Positions 37,877 to 48,489 of a stretch of 64,000 nt of DNA are shown here, piece after piece. Position 1 is the stretch's first letter, and each line of letters begins with the position of its first letter. The stretch lies in contig JAADJZ010000001.1 in assembly GCA_011032825.1 (NCBI GenBank), forward strand, positions 1,984,001-2,048,000, read 5' to 3'. The notes beneath the pieces were generated by a model. The model ran no database searches. It saw only the letters and a list, made by a program, of their open reading frames with translations, and was not told the origin of the DNA. This DNA comes from Massariosphaeria phaeospora (taxonomy: Eukaryota > Ascomycota > Dothideomycetes > Pleosporales). The position numbers and the translations under genes were made by a program.

Positions 37877-39817
37877 AGCAGACCCTCTCCCATTCCTCCA
37901 GACGTACTACTCCATTCTGCGAATTTGGACCCTCCAGACGGTGCATGTTTAGAACTTTTCCACGACTCTTCGCCACCACCGACTACACCCATCGTTCCGG
38001 GAGTATTGCCGGCCCCTGAATATAAGGACAAAGGATACACCGCTTTCGTCAACAAGGATAGCACTGGTGTTATCCTCAAGTCATTCAACAAAGAGACTTC
38101 AATCTTTACCGAACCCAACCCGCCTTCTTCAAGTCCCGCAACCACAGCCAAAGACACTCCGGCCGCAACCTCTCCAACCAACGACTCGATCGCCAACGAA
38201 TCCACTGCCAACAACTCAACTCCCAACTCGCCAACTCCTAGCGACTCAACTCCAAGCGACTCAGCTTCTAACGACTCAACTGCCAGCGACGCAGCTTCCA
38301 ACGACTCAACTGCCAGCCACTCAACTGCCGAAATGGGTCCAAAACGATCCCGCGAGGACGACCAGCAACAAGACGCTTCGAAGAAGAAGCTGCGCAACCA
38401 GCGATCCGCCCCTGTAAAAATTTACCAACCTCCTGTTCGGGCTTCAACCCGGATTCGCAAGCCCGTTGAGCGTTTCCAAGACATCCAGGAGCCAGTCGCG
38501 GAGAAGCCTGCCCGGAAGAAGCTTGTCCCGAAGAAGCCGGTCGTGAAGGAGCCTGTCGCGAAGGAGCCTGTCGCGAAGAAGCCCGCCGCGAAGAAGCCCG
38601 CCAAGAAGAAGCCTGTCGCGAAGGAGCCCATCGCAAAGAAGTCTGCCGCCAAAAAGCCGGTCGCAAAAAAGCCGGCCGCAAAGAAGCCGGCCGCGAAAGA
38701 AACTGCCGTAAAGAAAACTACCGCGAAGAAGCCGACCGCGAAGAAGCCGACCGCGAAGAAACCTACCGCGAAGTCTGCTGCGAAGTCTGCTGCGAAATCT
38801 ATCGACACTCCTGCCGCGAACCCTGTCGACAAGCATGCAAACAAGTCTGAGGACGAACCTGCCGAGAATGCTGTTGATGATCCTGTCGAGATGGCTGTGG
38901 ACAATCCTGCCGAGATGGCTGTTGATCATGCTGTCGAAAAGGCTGTCGATCGTGCTGTCGAGAAGGCTGTTGACCATGCTGTCGAGAAGGTTGTTGATCA
39001 TGCTGTCGGGAAGGCGGTTGATCGTGCTGTCGAGAAGGCTGCTGATCACCCTGCCGAGATGGCTGTCGACAATCCTGCCGGTATGGCTGTGGACAATCTC
39101 GCCCAGATGGCTGTCGACAATCTCGACCAGGTCGCTATGTACAATCCCGCCCAGATGGCTGTCGACAATCTCGCTATGTACAATCCCGCCCAGATGACTG
39201 TGGGCAATTCCGCTCAGATGGCTTTGGACAATCCTACCGAAAAGCATGCAGACAATCCTGCCGACAAATCTGAAGAGAAACCTGCCGAAAACCCTGAAGA
39301 GAAACCGGCCGACAAACCTGCCCCCAAACTTGTTCCCAAGCCTACCCTGAAGTCGATCCTCAAGAAGCCTGTCGAGCAGCCAGCGCCCGCAAAGGGACCA
39401 TCCGCGAAGGTAAAAGCCATGGCCAACAGGCTCACCACCGATCCAAGCAGTCGCCTAGTCAAGACCGACATATACCATCTCCTGCAGGATGATACTGCCT
39501 GGAACGGGCTCAGCAAAGCTTTTAAGCTGGAGCTCCTGGGTATGATGGAGCCTACTGCCGCCAACAAGGCCAAGATCGCCGCCTTCGCCGCTGGCCCCGA
39601 AGACATCGACATCCCACGCCCACGTGAGTTCTCCATGAACTTCGACATTTTCCGCACCGACGTTGCGCGCTACAAGGACAGTCTCACGTATGGTTATATG
39701 ACCAAGGGTTGGCAGCAGAGTGCTACCAAGGCTGTCCAGGACAGACACGCTGGGAAATTCGACGAGTGGAAGGCGGAGGAGGCGGAGGAGTGGTGGGGCC
39801 AGAACAGCGAGGGCTAA
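37877..39817 (+). CDS. Asx-homology (ASXH/DEUBAD-like) domain protein with H1-like and octad repeats
   Basis: The frame is open from 37877 to 39817. The first in-frame ATG is at 38334 (MGPKRSREDD, 494 residues), but the 150 codons before it also look coding, so a spliced upstream start is possible. Order: Ser/Thr/Asn-rich repeats; a basic block STRIRKPVERFQ; Lys/Ala/Pro repeats like a histone H1 tail (AKKPAAKKP type); octad repeats of the NPAEMAVD/HAVEKAVD type; then a folded C-terminal domain (about 39400-39800). The last contains TDIYHLLQDDTAWNGLSKAFKL-like helices, FDIFRTDVARYKDSLTYGY and FDEWKAEEAEEWWG, matching the Asx homology domain of fungi. Asx proteins partner a histone H2A deubiquitinase in animals. 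A chromatin role here is inference. Confidence 0.72.
   Translation, partial: SRPSPIPPDVLLHSANLDPPDGACLELFHDSSPPPTTPIVPGVLPAPEYKDKGYTAFVNKDSTGVILKSFNKETSIFTEPNPPSSSPATTAKDTPAATSPTNDSIANESTANNSTPNSPTPSDSTPSDSASNDSTASDAASNDSTASHSTAEMGPKRSREDDQQQDASKKKLRNQRSAPVKIYQPPVRASTRIRKPVERFQDIQEPVAEKPARKKLVPKKPVVKEPVAKEPVAKKPAAKKPAKKKPVAKEPIAKKSAAKKPVAKKPAAKKPAAKETAVKKTTAKKPTAKKPTAKKPTAKSAAKSAAKSIDTPAANPVDKHANKSEDEPAENAVDDPVEMAVDNPAEMAVDHAVEKAVDRAVEKAVDHAVEKVVDHAVGKAVDRAVEKAADHPAEMAVDNPAGMAVDNLAQMAVDNLDQVAMYNPAQMAVDNLAMYNPAQMTVGNSAQMALDNPTEKHADNPADKSEEKPAENPEEKPADKPAPKLVPKPTLKSILKKPVEQPAPAKGPSAKVKAMANRLTTDPSSRLVKTDIYHLLQDDTAWNGLSKAFKLELLGMMEPTAANKAKIAAFAAGPEDIDIPRPREFSMNFDIFRTDVARYKDSLTYGYMTKGWQQSATKAVQDRHAGKFDEWKAEEAEEWWGQNSEG
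38500..38810 (+). repeat. Lys/Ala/Pro coding repeat (histone H1 tail-like)
   Basis: In-frame degenerate tandem units of about 5 codons encoding (V/A)AKKP-type peptides, with GCGAAGAAGCC-type DNA repeats. Confidence 0.8.
38861..39257 (+). repeat. 24-nt tandem coding repeat (octad NPAEMAVD/HAVEKAVD)
   Basis: About sixteen degenerate 8-codon units such as NPAEMAVD, HAVEKAVD and NLAQMAVD, in frame within the ASXH protein. Two units carry the variant VAMY/LAMY, suggesting local duplication. Confidence 0.8.
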
Positions 39818-42471
39818 AGGGCTGAGGGGGATATGGCGGGTGTTGTACGTGGCGTCGACGGCACGAAAGCCCGCGCTGTGCTGAGGAATTTATTGAGCAT
39901 CTCGTCGTATTCGGCAGTTGGGGTGGATTGTATCGTGATTGCGCCGCCGGCCGAGATGGTCCAGGTGTCGTACTCGGCTTCTGATTTTGATTCCGCTTCG
40001 AGAGGATTCGACTCGTTGTTGATATCCGTATATAGGGTGGAAGACATAGCACTAGCTTTATCAATCTTGACGGCCGTCCTTATTACCACTGAGAAATCTC
40101 CTGCGCCACCGACATCAAAGTACCCCAGCACCCCTGAATAGATGCCACGTCTCCTGCCGCCTTCGACGCGGCTCAGTATCTCGCAGGACCGCTTCTTCGG
40201 CGCGCCTGTCATGCTGCCTGGCGGCAGACTCTGCACAAATGCGTCGAAGCCCAGATACGGCACTTTCTCCATCTTCTTGATACCGGCCATGTAACCCGCA
40301 GGCTCTTCCCACGCATCCGGCGTCCTGGCCATCTCCCCGCCTTTCGGCACCGCATAAATAACAGACACGAGCTGCCACAGCGTCTCATACTCCTCGACCT
40401 CCATAAGCTGCTTAACGAGCACATTCCCCGAGCCATACACGCCATGCAGCTGATGCCGCACCAAATCGACAATCATAAGGTTCTCGGCGCGCTCCTTGGA
40501 CGACGAGAGAATAGCATACGCGTCCGCCGCCTCGACGCCGGCTTTCTTCGCGACGGTGCCTTTGATGGGGCGGCACTGCGCGGCTTGCGCGCGGTCCCAG
40601 CAGATGTAGCGCTCGGGCGACGACGACACGATGTGCACGGAGTGCAGACGCATGTACGCGCTGAAGGGCGCCGGGTTGTGCGACGTGAGGCGCTGGTACA
40701 GCGTCCAGGAGAGGTCGTTGGCGGCGGCGGCGGAGGCGCGGCAGGGGGCGGGTGTGGGTGCGCGGATGGTGTTCGGCGTGGTGAGGCAGAGCTCGTAGCT
40801 TTGGCCGTTGGCGATGATGGTTTGGCAGGTGGAGACTTTGGCGCAGTAGACTGGGCGGGGGGCCATTTCGCGGGTGCAGGTATCGAGGTAGGTATTGAGC
40901 GTTGCTTGCTTGTCGAAGGGGTCTGGTATGACTTGGTTTGGCGTTGTCTGTTGGCTTTTGCGGCCGGCGGCTTCGTAAATTTTCTCTAGGGCTTCGTCGA
41001 CCCAGGGCTTGTCGTCTTTGCCGCGGATGCTCTGGACGTAGACTTTCTTGAGTAGGTGGTCGAAGACGACACTGCGGGTTACGTATGCAAAGCAGATGTC
41101 GGGGTAGTCCTGGTTGCCCTCGGCCGGCACAACATCTATCGTTTCCAGCCCAGCTTCGTAGGATGCGTATCCCATGAGGCCACCCCAAAACGGTGCAAAT
41201 GTGGGTCCGGCGGGTGTTTCTTTAGGCTTCAGGTACTGCATGACGGCCTTGATCCAGACCCAAGGATCAGACACTGAGAATTCCAGGTGGACGTCATCCG
41301 TCCCACTGCGTAGCTGCATTATCTTGGTTCCCGCATAGTAATGTAGACGTAGTGTTTCTCCGGGGATGATAAGTCCGATGATGCTATATCGTCCAGTGCC
41401 TACTCCCATTGGAAGAAGATCTGGTTGCAGGCCCGACTCTAGGACTATGGCTTCGTTGCGCGCAATGTCGAAAACTTCGCACACGTCTGCAACGGTCAAT
41501 CGACCGCTACCCGTGGTAGAGCAGTGGACGATGTCGGGAGGGAGATCGGGGAGAGTCTTGCCATCGCCATGAGCAATGAGAGCCGCTAGCTCTTGAGGCG
41601 CACAGATTGCTTCTTCACTAGACGTGTCGAAGACTTGTGTAGTGAGGTTTGTGCGTGAGAGATCGAGCATCATACTATTGGTTCCGGCTACCTTCGTCTT
41701 AGATACATTCTTGAGTAGGCGCTCATAGATCCATTGTTGAGCATCGGTCCACCAGTTTTGGATTATACGGGTTGACTCGCTGTTGGTGCATATAGACTCG
41801 GGGTGAAACTGAACGCCCCAGAATGGCTTTTGCATGTGCTTAGCTGCCTGGAGTACAGCGCCATTTTCGCGACTGTCGAAGTTCCACGCCAAAGGCTCCA
41901 GGTCCGGACACAATGTTGTCGGCTCCCAGAGTTCTGCTGGATACTTGACGGCCTTCTTAGTCTGGATGGAGTGGCCGATGTTGACTTCCAATGAATGGTA
42001 TTGAGTTGCCAGTAGCTTGTCGACGTCTCGGAAGATCGATCGACTCTTGTGTAGGATCTCAGAAACGATTCCATGCTTTGCTGCTGGCATTTCGCTAATG
42101 CCTGCACCGGCTGCAACGCACATAGATTGGAAGCCAAGACAGATCCCGAACACAGGGAGTAGATCCGCGTCCTCAAGTTTCCAGAGCTCGTTCATTAAGC
42201 CGATGTCCTCCGGGCACGTCACCCAACCAGGTCCTGGGCCCGCAACCACAGCATCGAAGCTCTGGAGTAAGTCTACGAACGCTTCCGACCGGTCACTGCC
42301 ATCGAATCTCGAAGAAGGATTCGAGTTCTTGAGAAGTGGATCGTCGATATAGATCTTCGTGACGTCAACATCCACACATTGCTCCACTAGGGCAACAATG
42401 TTGTTCGAGAAAGAGTCATATGCATCCAAATAGAGGATCTTTCCTCGTCGGTTCAGGATATTGGGTGCCAT
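39814..42471 (-). CDS. pabaA: Para-aminobenzoate (ADC) synthase, fused PabA-PabB type
   Basis: Single exon, 885 residues. It makes 4-amino-4-deoxychorismate from chorismate and glutamine for folate synthesis in the cytosol. The N-terminal class I glutamine amidotransferase has the triad C111 (GICLGFQ), H223 and E225 (QFHPES), with GPGPG near 79. The C-terminal chorismate-binding domain contains PIKGTVAKK, LMIVDLVRHQLHGV and PPGSMTGAPKKRSCEIL. Length suits the fungal fused enzyme. The stop codon overlaps that of the convergent ASXH gene (shared CTAA), so the two transcripts must overlap at their 3' ends. No PabC-like lyase domain is present, so that step lies elsewhere. Confidence 0.95.
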   Translation of the reverse strand: MAPNILNRRGKILYLDAYDSFSNNIVALVEQCVDVDVTKIYIDDPLLKNSNPSSRFDGSDRSEAFVDLLQSFDAVVAGPGPGWVTCPEDIGLMNELWKLEDADLLPVFGICLGFQSMCVAAGAGISEMPAAKHGIVSEILHKSRSIFRDVDKLLATQYHSLEVNIGHSIQTKKAVKYPAELWEPTTLCPDLEPLAWNFDSRENGAVLQAAKHMQKPFWGVQFHPESICTNSESTRIIQNWWTDAQQWIYERLLKNVSKTKVAGTNSMMLDLSRTNLTTQVFDTSSEEAICAPQELAALIAHGDGKTLPDLPPDIVHCSTTGSGRLTVADVCEVFDIARNEAIVLESGLQPDLLPMGVGTGRYSIIGLIIPGETLRLHYYAGTKIMQLRSGTDDVHLEFSVSDPWVWIKAVMQYLKPKETPAGPTFAPFWGGLMGYASYEAGLETIDVVPAEGNQDYPDICFAYVTRSVVFDHLLKKVYVQSIRGKDDKPWVDEALEKIYEAAGRKSQQTTPNQVIPDPFDKQATLNTYLDTCTREMAPRPVYCAKVSTCQTIIANGQSYELCLTTPNTIRAPTPAPCRASAAAANDLSWTLYQRLTSHNPAPFSAYMRLHSVHIVSSSPERYICWDRAQAAQCRPIKGTVAKKAGVEAADAYAILSSSKERAENLMIVDLVRHQLHGVYGSGNVLVKQLMEVEEYETLWQLVSVIYAVPKGGEMARTPDAWEEPAGYMAGIKKMEKVPYLGFDAFVQSLPPGSMTGAPKKRSCEILSRVEGGRRRGIYSGVLGYFDVGGAGDFSVVIRTAVKIDKASAMSSTLYTDINNESNPLEAESKSEAEYDTWTISAGGAITIQSTPTAEYDEMLNKFLSTARAFVPSTPRTTPAISPSAL

Positions 42472-43210
42472 ATTTCTCGAAGAAGTTCCGTATAAAAAGA
42501 GGAGGAATGAGTTATCTTTGGTATTTCGATGCTAGTCTACCGTAGTAGTAGAGGTAATTTAGTAGGAATATTTTCCTTTCGCCGTGAGGATCTATATCTG
42601 ACACAGATAACAGACTAATTCCTTCACCGCTTACGAGCCTTTGTCTTTGGCGTAGATGTCGTTCTCTGTATGTATAAGTAGAGATCCAGCCAATCACCAA
42701 AGCTGGTGTCGATTTGGTCAGACAGATAACTGGTGGAAGATAACAGGGGCTCCGGACCGAAGAAAGTGGGTAATGATAGTAAGATAGAGGTAGTACAAAT
42801 GGGCCCGCGGAAAAAATTGTGTCAGCCCTGATGGACAATCAGAAAGCAAAGCCCTCAAGAAGCGGTGGGAGACTCGACTGAGGGACCACGACGACACTGA
42901 ATCAAAGATGGGACTTGAGAGATGTCAGATGAGGAGCTCGAGATCAACAAGTGTTGAGTGCTGTGGTACTTATCGCAGCGCCGTAAGCTTCTCAGCCCTG
43001 TTCCGAGTCTGCGTCTTCATGCAGGGTCCAGCGTGCCGTGTATTTATTCTCAGTCCAGCCGCTTCGAGCGTTAGCGCGACTTCCCATCACCGGGTCGATC
43101 CAAATACCAGCTTAAACCAAAGTAGTCCGCAGTCATGCCTGAGAGTATTCACCATAGAGCCATGAACAGAAACGATACGCATCTGTGGAGCGCTTCTTCT
43201 AGAAGTTACT
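42472..43210. other. Intergenic region upstream of PABA synthase
   Basis: About 740 bp between two minus-strand genes. No supported gene, repeat or RNA is seen. Confidence 0.55.
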
Positions 43211-44862
43211 TCAGTGCAAGCTGGAGCCCGACGACACGGTTCGAGAGCCTCCCACTGTCCGACTGCCCTCCGACTCCGAAAGGATCGGGATCTTCACCGG
43301 CTCGTCGTCCTGGCTGGCCTCCGATTCGTCTGGAACATCGCCTCCGCCGGTTTCTGCATGTGACGAAGCGTTCTCCACGCGGCCATCCTGATCATCCGCT
43401 ACTTCGTCATGCGGTGCGGCCTGCTGTGCGTGTACCCTTCCAGCAAATAGAGCTAGCAGCAAGAGATCGTACGCAGCTTTCATCGAGCCTGCTACGACGA
43501 ATGCGACCCAAAACCGGTCGTTACCAGCAAGCAGGCCAGTAACTGTCGGGCCCCCGCTCTGGGACAACGTCTTTAGGATATTGACGACACCCATCACAGC
43601 TGTCCGTTCCTGTGGCTCTACCACGTGAGAGAGAAATGCTGAACGGGGAGCCTGGTCCATACTGTTGAGAACCGCCCGACCGACCAGCAAGCAAATTGTC
43701 AGAGGCAGACCTGATGGAGCAGGAAGAAGTGCTAGGAATATCGAACTCGGTAGATGGGTAGCAACCATTGCTTGAATTAGGCCGATCCGCTTTGCTAGTG
43801 ATGAAGCAAATATGTTGCCAATCGTCGAAACGAACCTGCGAACGATGTTAGACTTTGCCCGGGGTGTCAATGTGCTGCTGGCACGCTGCTAACGTACCAA
43901 GTGGCCGACATGATGCCGCCTAGTTTGCCCTTAGGGAGGTGGAATTTCCGTTCCATGTAGAAGTTGATCAACGAGAACGGCACCATTCCACTTCCTATCG
44001 AATCAAGGACAAACAAGCTACAAAGCTTGAACAGAATGGTGCGACTCGGCTTCGAGATTTTGCTGATTGGATTCGACCATTTGGGACGTCGACTGGCGGG
44101 TTGACGGGCTCTTGGGTTCTCGGGGCTACCATTTCCATTCAAGAGAGGCTCACTCTCATCCGGCGTCTCCGTTCTTGCTTCTTGCTTTCTAGTATGCTCA
44201 CATCGCTCACTCAGGCATAATGCCATGACTGCCTTGACGAAACCAACACCTGTATAAACCCAGAATATCATACGATACGCGTCCAATTCACTCCAGCCGT
44301 CTAATGAGTTCAGGTGATCGACAGCATGTCCTCCCAGTAGTAAGCCGGTCGACGTACCGAGGACAGCCAGTACCACATACCAAGTAAAAACGTCCGATCT
44401 GCGCGATTCGGATACGAGGTGTGCCAATGTAGACTCCTCTACTGCCCTGAAGGGACCAATTTCGTTTCCACTCGGACTGATAACCCCGAGTATAGCGGCC
44501 ATGAGCAATGCAATATAATTGCTCGTGGTTGCGAAGACTGCACCCGATGTTGCCATCATGAAAGCTCCTAACAAGAGCGTCTTTCTTCTTCCGAGGCTAT
44601 CGGCAACAAGGGTGAGAAGAAGACTGACAAATACATCTCCAAGTAGAGTCAAGGTCATAAAGATGCCGATCCGCTCATCGGAGAATCCCAACTCTTCAAA
44701 GTACAGCGCGAGGATGAGCGCTACTGCGCCGTATGCTACTAGTCGGAGATAGCGAGATAGGATGATGATGTAAACGTCTTTGCCGGCAGAGCCCATAGTC
44801 TTGAGCCCCAGCTCTTCCATCAGCCATCGAATGGCCCTCGTAAACCGGTTCATGGGCGACAT
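43211..44862 (-). CDS. Major facilitator superfamily transporter
   Basis: Exons 44862-43898 and 43835-43211 (intron 62 nt), 529 residues; the junction restores SATW|FVSTIGNIFASSL. About twelve hydrophobic helices are visible. The MFS motif A-like loop is VADSLGRRKTLLLGA between helices 2 and 3. A hydrophilic central loop of about 60 residues (TRKQEARTETPDESEP to RRPKWSNPISK) separates the halves, and the cytoplasmic tail is acidic and Ser-rich. The closest general type is the fungal MFS_1 drug/metabolite group, and the substrate is not predictable. There is no neighbouring biosynthetic cluster to suggest one. Confidence 0.85.
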
Positions 44863-45723
44863 TTTTCCTCAGGCAAGCACCGCGCGAGGTGGCCCGCTCA
44901 AATGATGGAATGTTTGGTCCTAATCATGGCCATTCAATATTCGAGTAAACTTCAATCGATTATGGAGCGCGTAGGGCTGTGACGAAGCTTGAGCATATAC
45001 AGCTAACCAAGGTAGGCAGATGCGAACGTTCAGCGCGTGTGAGACAAAGCTGAGCCGTAGCAGAATAAGCTACAGAAAGATCTTTGATCAGAATATCTTT
45101 GCGCTGCGAAAACAGAACGCGGTGGAATGTAATGGACGACTTGCACAGCCATCTTTATGTGTTTTGAAGCTGCCTGGAGAGGATTCACGCTACCCGTTTG
45201 GAGATACGGGAGACGTCATACTAAACTCCGTCCTCGACTCCACGTTACACAATGCACCTGAGGTTGATAGGTCGATTTATAAAGCGTGCTTACTCTTATT
45301 TAACGAAGGCCGCATGAATACATATTATCATCGGAACCGAGTCACATGTAGTGCGTGCTAGTTTTTTGAGAGTATGATTGCTCAAACTAAGAAACCATGA
45401 CAGAAAAGAAGGCCCGGTGATCAACACAATATGGCCCTAATGACAGCAAGCATTCCCAAACTTCCAGATCTCTGAACATTCCGCACCACAGAGCCTTGTA
45501 TTCTGCTGCCGGCTCGTCGAATATTGCCTAAATGCAGATGATTGCTAGCGAAACCGAAGAATCCAACAGGAAATCGATCTGGCAAACTTTCCTTCTAAGC
45601 CATGCGTAGAAGACCGTGGCATGGTGGACAGCGGATAACAGAGGAAACCATGAGCATTAGGTACCGCACCGGAACAAACACCCACGCCTGGAACTGTATA
45701 TTATCTTGACACCACTCAGCCAT
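44863..45723. other. Intergenic region YPT1/MFS
   Basis: About 860 bp between two minus-strand genes. The longest ORF (45020-45361, plus) lacks homology signals and is not called. Nothing else is seen. Confidence 0.5.
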
Positions 45724-46664
45724 CTAGCAGCACCCTCCGCCGGATCCGCTCTGTACCCCATGGCCTTGTCCAATGGGCACTGTTGGCTTGTTGTTGACGG
45801 TAGTGGTACCCATGCGCTCCTTGATTTGGCGGGCCATGGTCAAAAAGGCCTGCTCGACGTTGGTGGCACTCTTCGCGGAGGTTTCCAGGAAAGGAATGCC
45901 GAGGCTGTCCGCGAACTCCTATAGGCTTGATCAGAACTGTTTGTTCCCATCATCGCGTCCATCTAATCATACCTTTGCTACAGTGTACTCGACAACCTTC
46001 TTATCCGCCATATCGGACTTGTTGCCCACCAACAGCTTGTTGACGCCCTCGGTAGCATACCGGTCGATCTCTTGCAGCCACTGCTTTACGTTGTTGAATG
46101 AGTCCATATCAGTGACGTCGTAGACGACGCAGATGCCATGAGCGCCGCGGTAGTACGACGAAGTGATGGTTCGGAAGCGTTCTTGGCCGGCGGTATCCCA
46201 CTTAAAAGCGTATCAGTAATGCGCGGAGAGCTCGCGATTTGTTTACATACAATCTGCAGCTTGACGGTCTTGCCATCTAGCTCGATCGTTCGGATTTTCT
46301 GTCTGCGTCAGCTCACGGCACGTCGATGTGGTAGGTATGTCGGTGTGCGTACGAAGTCAACACCAATAGTCGAGATGTAGCTCTCTGTGTATGTGTCGTC
46401 CGCGAAACGGAGGAGCAGGCATGACTTTCCGACACCCGAGTCACCGATGAGGAGAAGCTTGAAGAGGTAGTCGTATCTGTGGTAGCGTTCGGTCAGCGTC
46501 GAACCTGCGGTAGCGAGGATTAAGAACGACAACGAAGGTGGCGGCTAAGACGAGGGCGAGGAGGGTACTCTGTGGGCAGCCGAGTTAGCGACGTTCCAAC
46601 AGTCTGAGATATCAGGGCCTCGGGCCTCGCGGCGCTGGAAGACGACGTACTACTCCGGATTCAT
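45724..46664 (-). CDS. ypt1: Rab-family GTPase YPT1 (Rab1)
   Basis: Five exons: 46664-46654 (11 nt only), 46476-46353, 46298-46251, 46200-45973 and 45918-45724; 201 residues. G motifs are complete: GDSGVGKS, the effector threonine in YISTIG, WDTAGQE, NKSD and ETSAK. The C-terminus GGGCC is the geranylgeranylation site. The sequence [18 protein letters not shown] and effector region [17 protein letters not shown] are diagnostic of Ypt1/Rab1, which controls ER-to-Golgi traffic and autophagy. The first exon holds only MNPE, with a 176-177-nt first intron (donor GTAGTA). Other introns are 50-54 nt. SEC22 and COG1, elsewhere in this window, work on the same membranes. Confidence 0.97.
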
Positions 46665-47319
46665 TTTGGCGGTCCTTGCGAGAACGGGCTATCTGACAAG
46701 AGGTTCGTGAATGCGTTTGGTTCGTGAGAGAAGACGCAGTGGAGATAGCGGGTCGTGGGAGAGGACAGGGTTAAAAGTAGAGGGCAGGGCAGGCGGTGAT
46801 GAGGTGCAGCTGTGTGAAAGGACAGGCAGTGGCGTTCCACGGGCCGTGCAGGGCGCCAAGAGAGTCACAGGTCCACGGGTGAGCATTGAACATCACTCGC
46901 GCGCTCCAACCTGCTGCCTACAGCTATATGAAGAGAGTCTCATATAATGGACGCGTGACTGGTGCGTGTCTCTCCCACTACCTAGGTACGCAGCGGGCAA
47001 TATTTCGTATCGATTGTGAGCAATGAAGGGCGGAAAACCCACCGGGGCGACTCGGTGTGAATCCACACGTGAGTCTTGCGATCTCGGGAAGTCGTCAGCT
47101 GCTCAGCTGCGGGCCGCTTACGAGATTAGTAGCTGGCCAAAATATGCGACAATGATAGAATGGAGAGTTATATGTATTAGATTCTGTACTTTCTGGATAT
47201 ACCACACATACAAGTAGGCCGTTTCTGATGCCCATGCCCGCTGCAGCCCGAACCGAACGCCACATACTCAAAGGCCACGATTTACAGTATTGTACAACGA
47301 CCTCTTAGCACCGCACGGC
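46665..47319. other. Intergenic region GGC1/YPT1
   Basis: 655 bp between two minus-strand genes: the YPT1 promoter and the GGC1 downstream flank. Nothing else is recognised. Confidence 0.55.
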
Positions 47320-48489
47320 TTAGAGAATCTTGTTGAACGCAGGTATCAGCGTCTGGGCTAGCCAGAAAGAGAATACGAGTTTCGGTCCAGTCATGAGAAG
47401 CTTAGGTGTCAGACCTTTGAAGAAAGACGAGAACCCTTCGTTGCGCATCATCTTGGACACGATCTTGAACCCGCCCTCGGGGTTCTCAAAGTTCCGATTC
47501 TGGATCCTAGTTTTGATGACGTCGAGTGGAGAGGAAACGAGGAGGGATGCGCTGGCACCAGCGATAGAAGCGACAAAGTTCTGGCTCCAGCTGGCAGCGT
47601 TGTAGTCGTCGAGTTTGTAAAAGTATTCCTTGGCCACAGCGGAGCCTCCGAACAGCTGTGGAACATTAGAATGGCACATCCTCCGAAGTCACTGACATTG
47701 TGCACATACCGCGAATGAGCCCGGCGCATTACGTGCCGCTGTCCAGCCCCAGCCCCGGTATAGACCAAAACCTTCGTCCGCGACGATTCTCGCGAGTCCT
47801 CGTCCCCGGAAAGCCTCCGGGTTGGTCTGTCGCTTGATCTTGAGCACATCTAGCGGTAATAGAACGATTTCACCAACGCCGATGATGCTGCCAGCCGTGG
47901 CGTGCATGATCGCCTTTCCGTTGCCTTTGCCAAAGGTGCGGTCAAAGCTACCTCCGTGATTTTGTGCCAAGTAGTCCCTTACGAAAGGCTGGCCGCCGAA
48001 CTTGTAGATTCGTTGGAGCACCTGATCGTTCTTCGTTAGAATATGGCCGTCGACTGATCCACACAAATATTTACTTTGTAAGCGGCGGCATATCCTAGGC
48101 CAGGAAACAGAGAGAAGAATCGACCCGAAACGGAGGCGTGTGCGTGGTTCTTAAAGACGACTGTGTTGAATTGCGCGGCTGTAGTGACCTGCCAGAATGT
48201 GTTAGATTAGTCCCGTAGCGGTGAGTGTATAGTTCGATGGCGTACCTTGCCGTAGTTGCTCATCAGCCGCTTCGCCGTCGTGTCGACAGGGTGGAAGACC
48301 ATTAGCTCTGCAATTCCGGCACATCCTTCCAGTTGTTAGGGTCAATTGCCATATGCCATGAGTGATAGCACTACCTGCACCGAGAACTCTTGCCGCCGTG
48401 GATTCCTTCTTGAAGTCTTTTGCTGAAGATGAGGTGCCGGCAACAACCGTTGCGGCTTTCGCTGCGACGTCCGAGGGCGACGGTGTCAT
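47320..48489 (-). CDS. ggc1: Mitochondrial GTP/GDP carrier GGC1
   Basis: Five exons: 48489-48375, 48325-48246, 48188-48075, 48021-47710 and 47655-47320; 318 residues. It is a mitochondrial carrier family protein with three repeats, exchanging GTP and GDP across the inner membrane, which matters for iron homeostasis in yeast. Carrier motifs PxD seen: FHPVDTTAKRL, LLPLDVLKIKRQ and SSPLDVIKTRIQ. LGAGCAGIAELMVFHPVDT and RTFGKGNGKAIMHATAGS match GGC1 rather than other carriers. No cleavable presequence is expected. The last helix (LLMTGPKLVFSFWLAQTLIP) is intact. Introns are 49-57 nt. Confidence 0.92.

Noticed and set aside
38444..39247. 267-codon minus-strand ORF rich in Leu/Arg/Gly repeats
   Set aside because: It is the antisense reading of the tandem coding repeats of the ASXH gene, which keep several frames open.
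40412..41188. 258-codon minus-strand Arg/Pro-rich ORF
   Set aside because: Out-of-frame shadow of the PABA synthase reading frame in GC-rich DNA.
45020..45361. 113-codon plus-strand ORF between MFS and YPT1
   Set aside because: Mixed composition but no recognisable motif, and no promoter or intron evidence.
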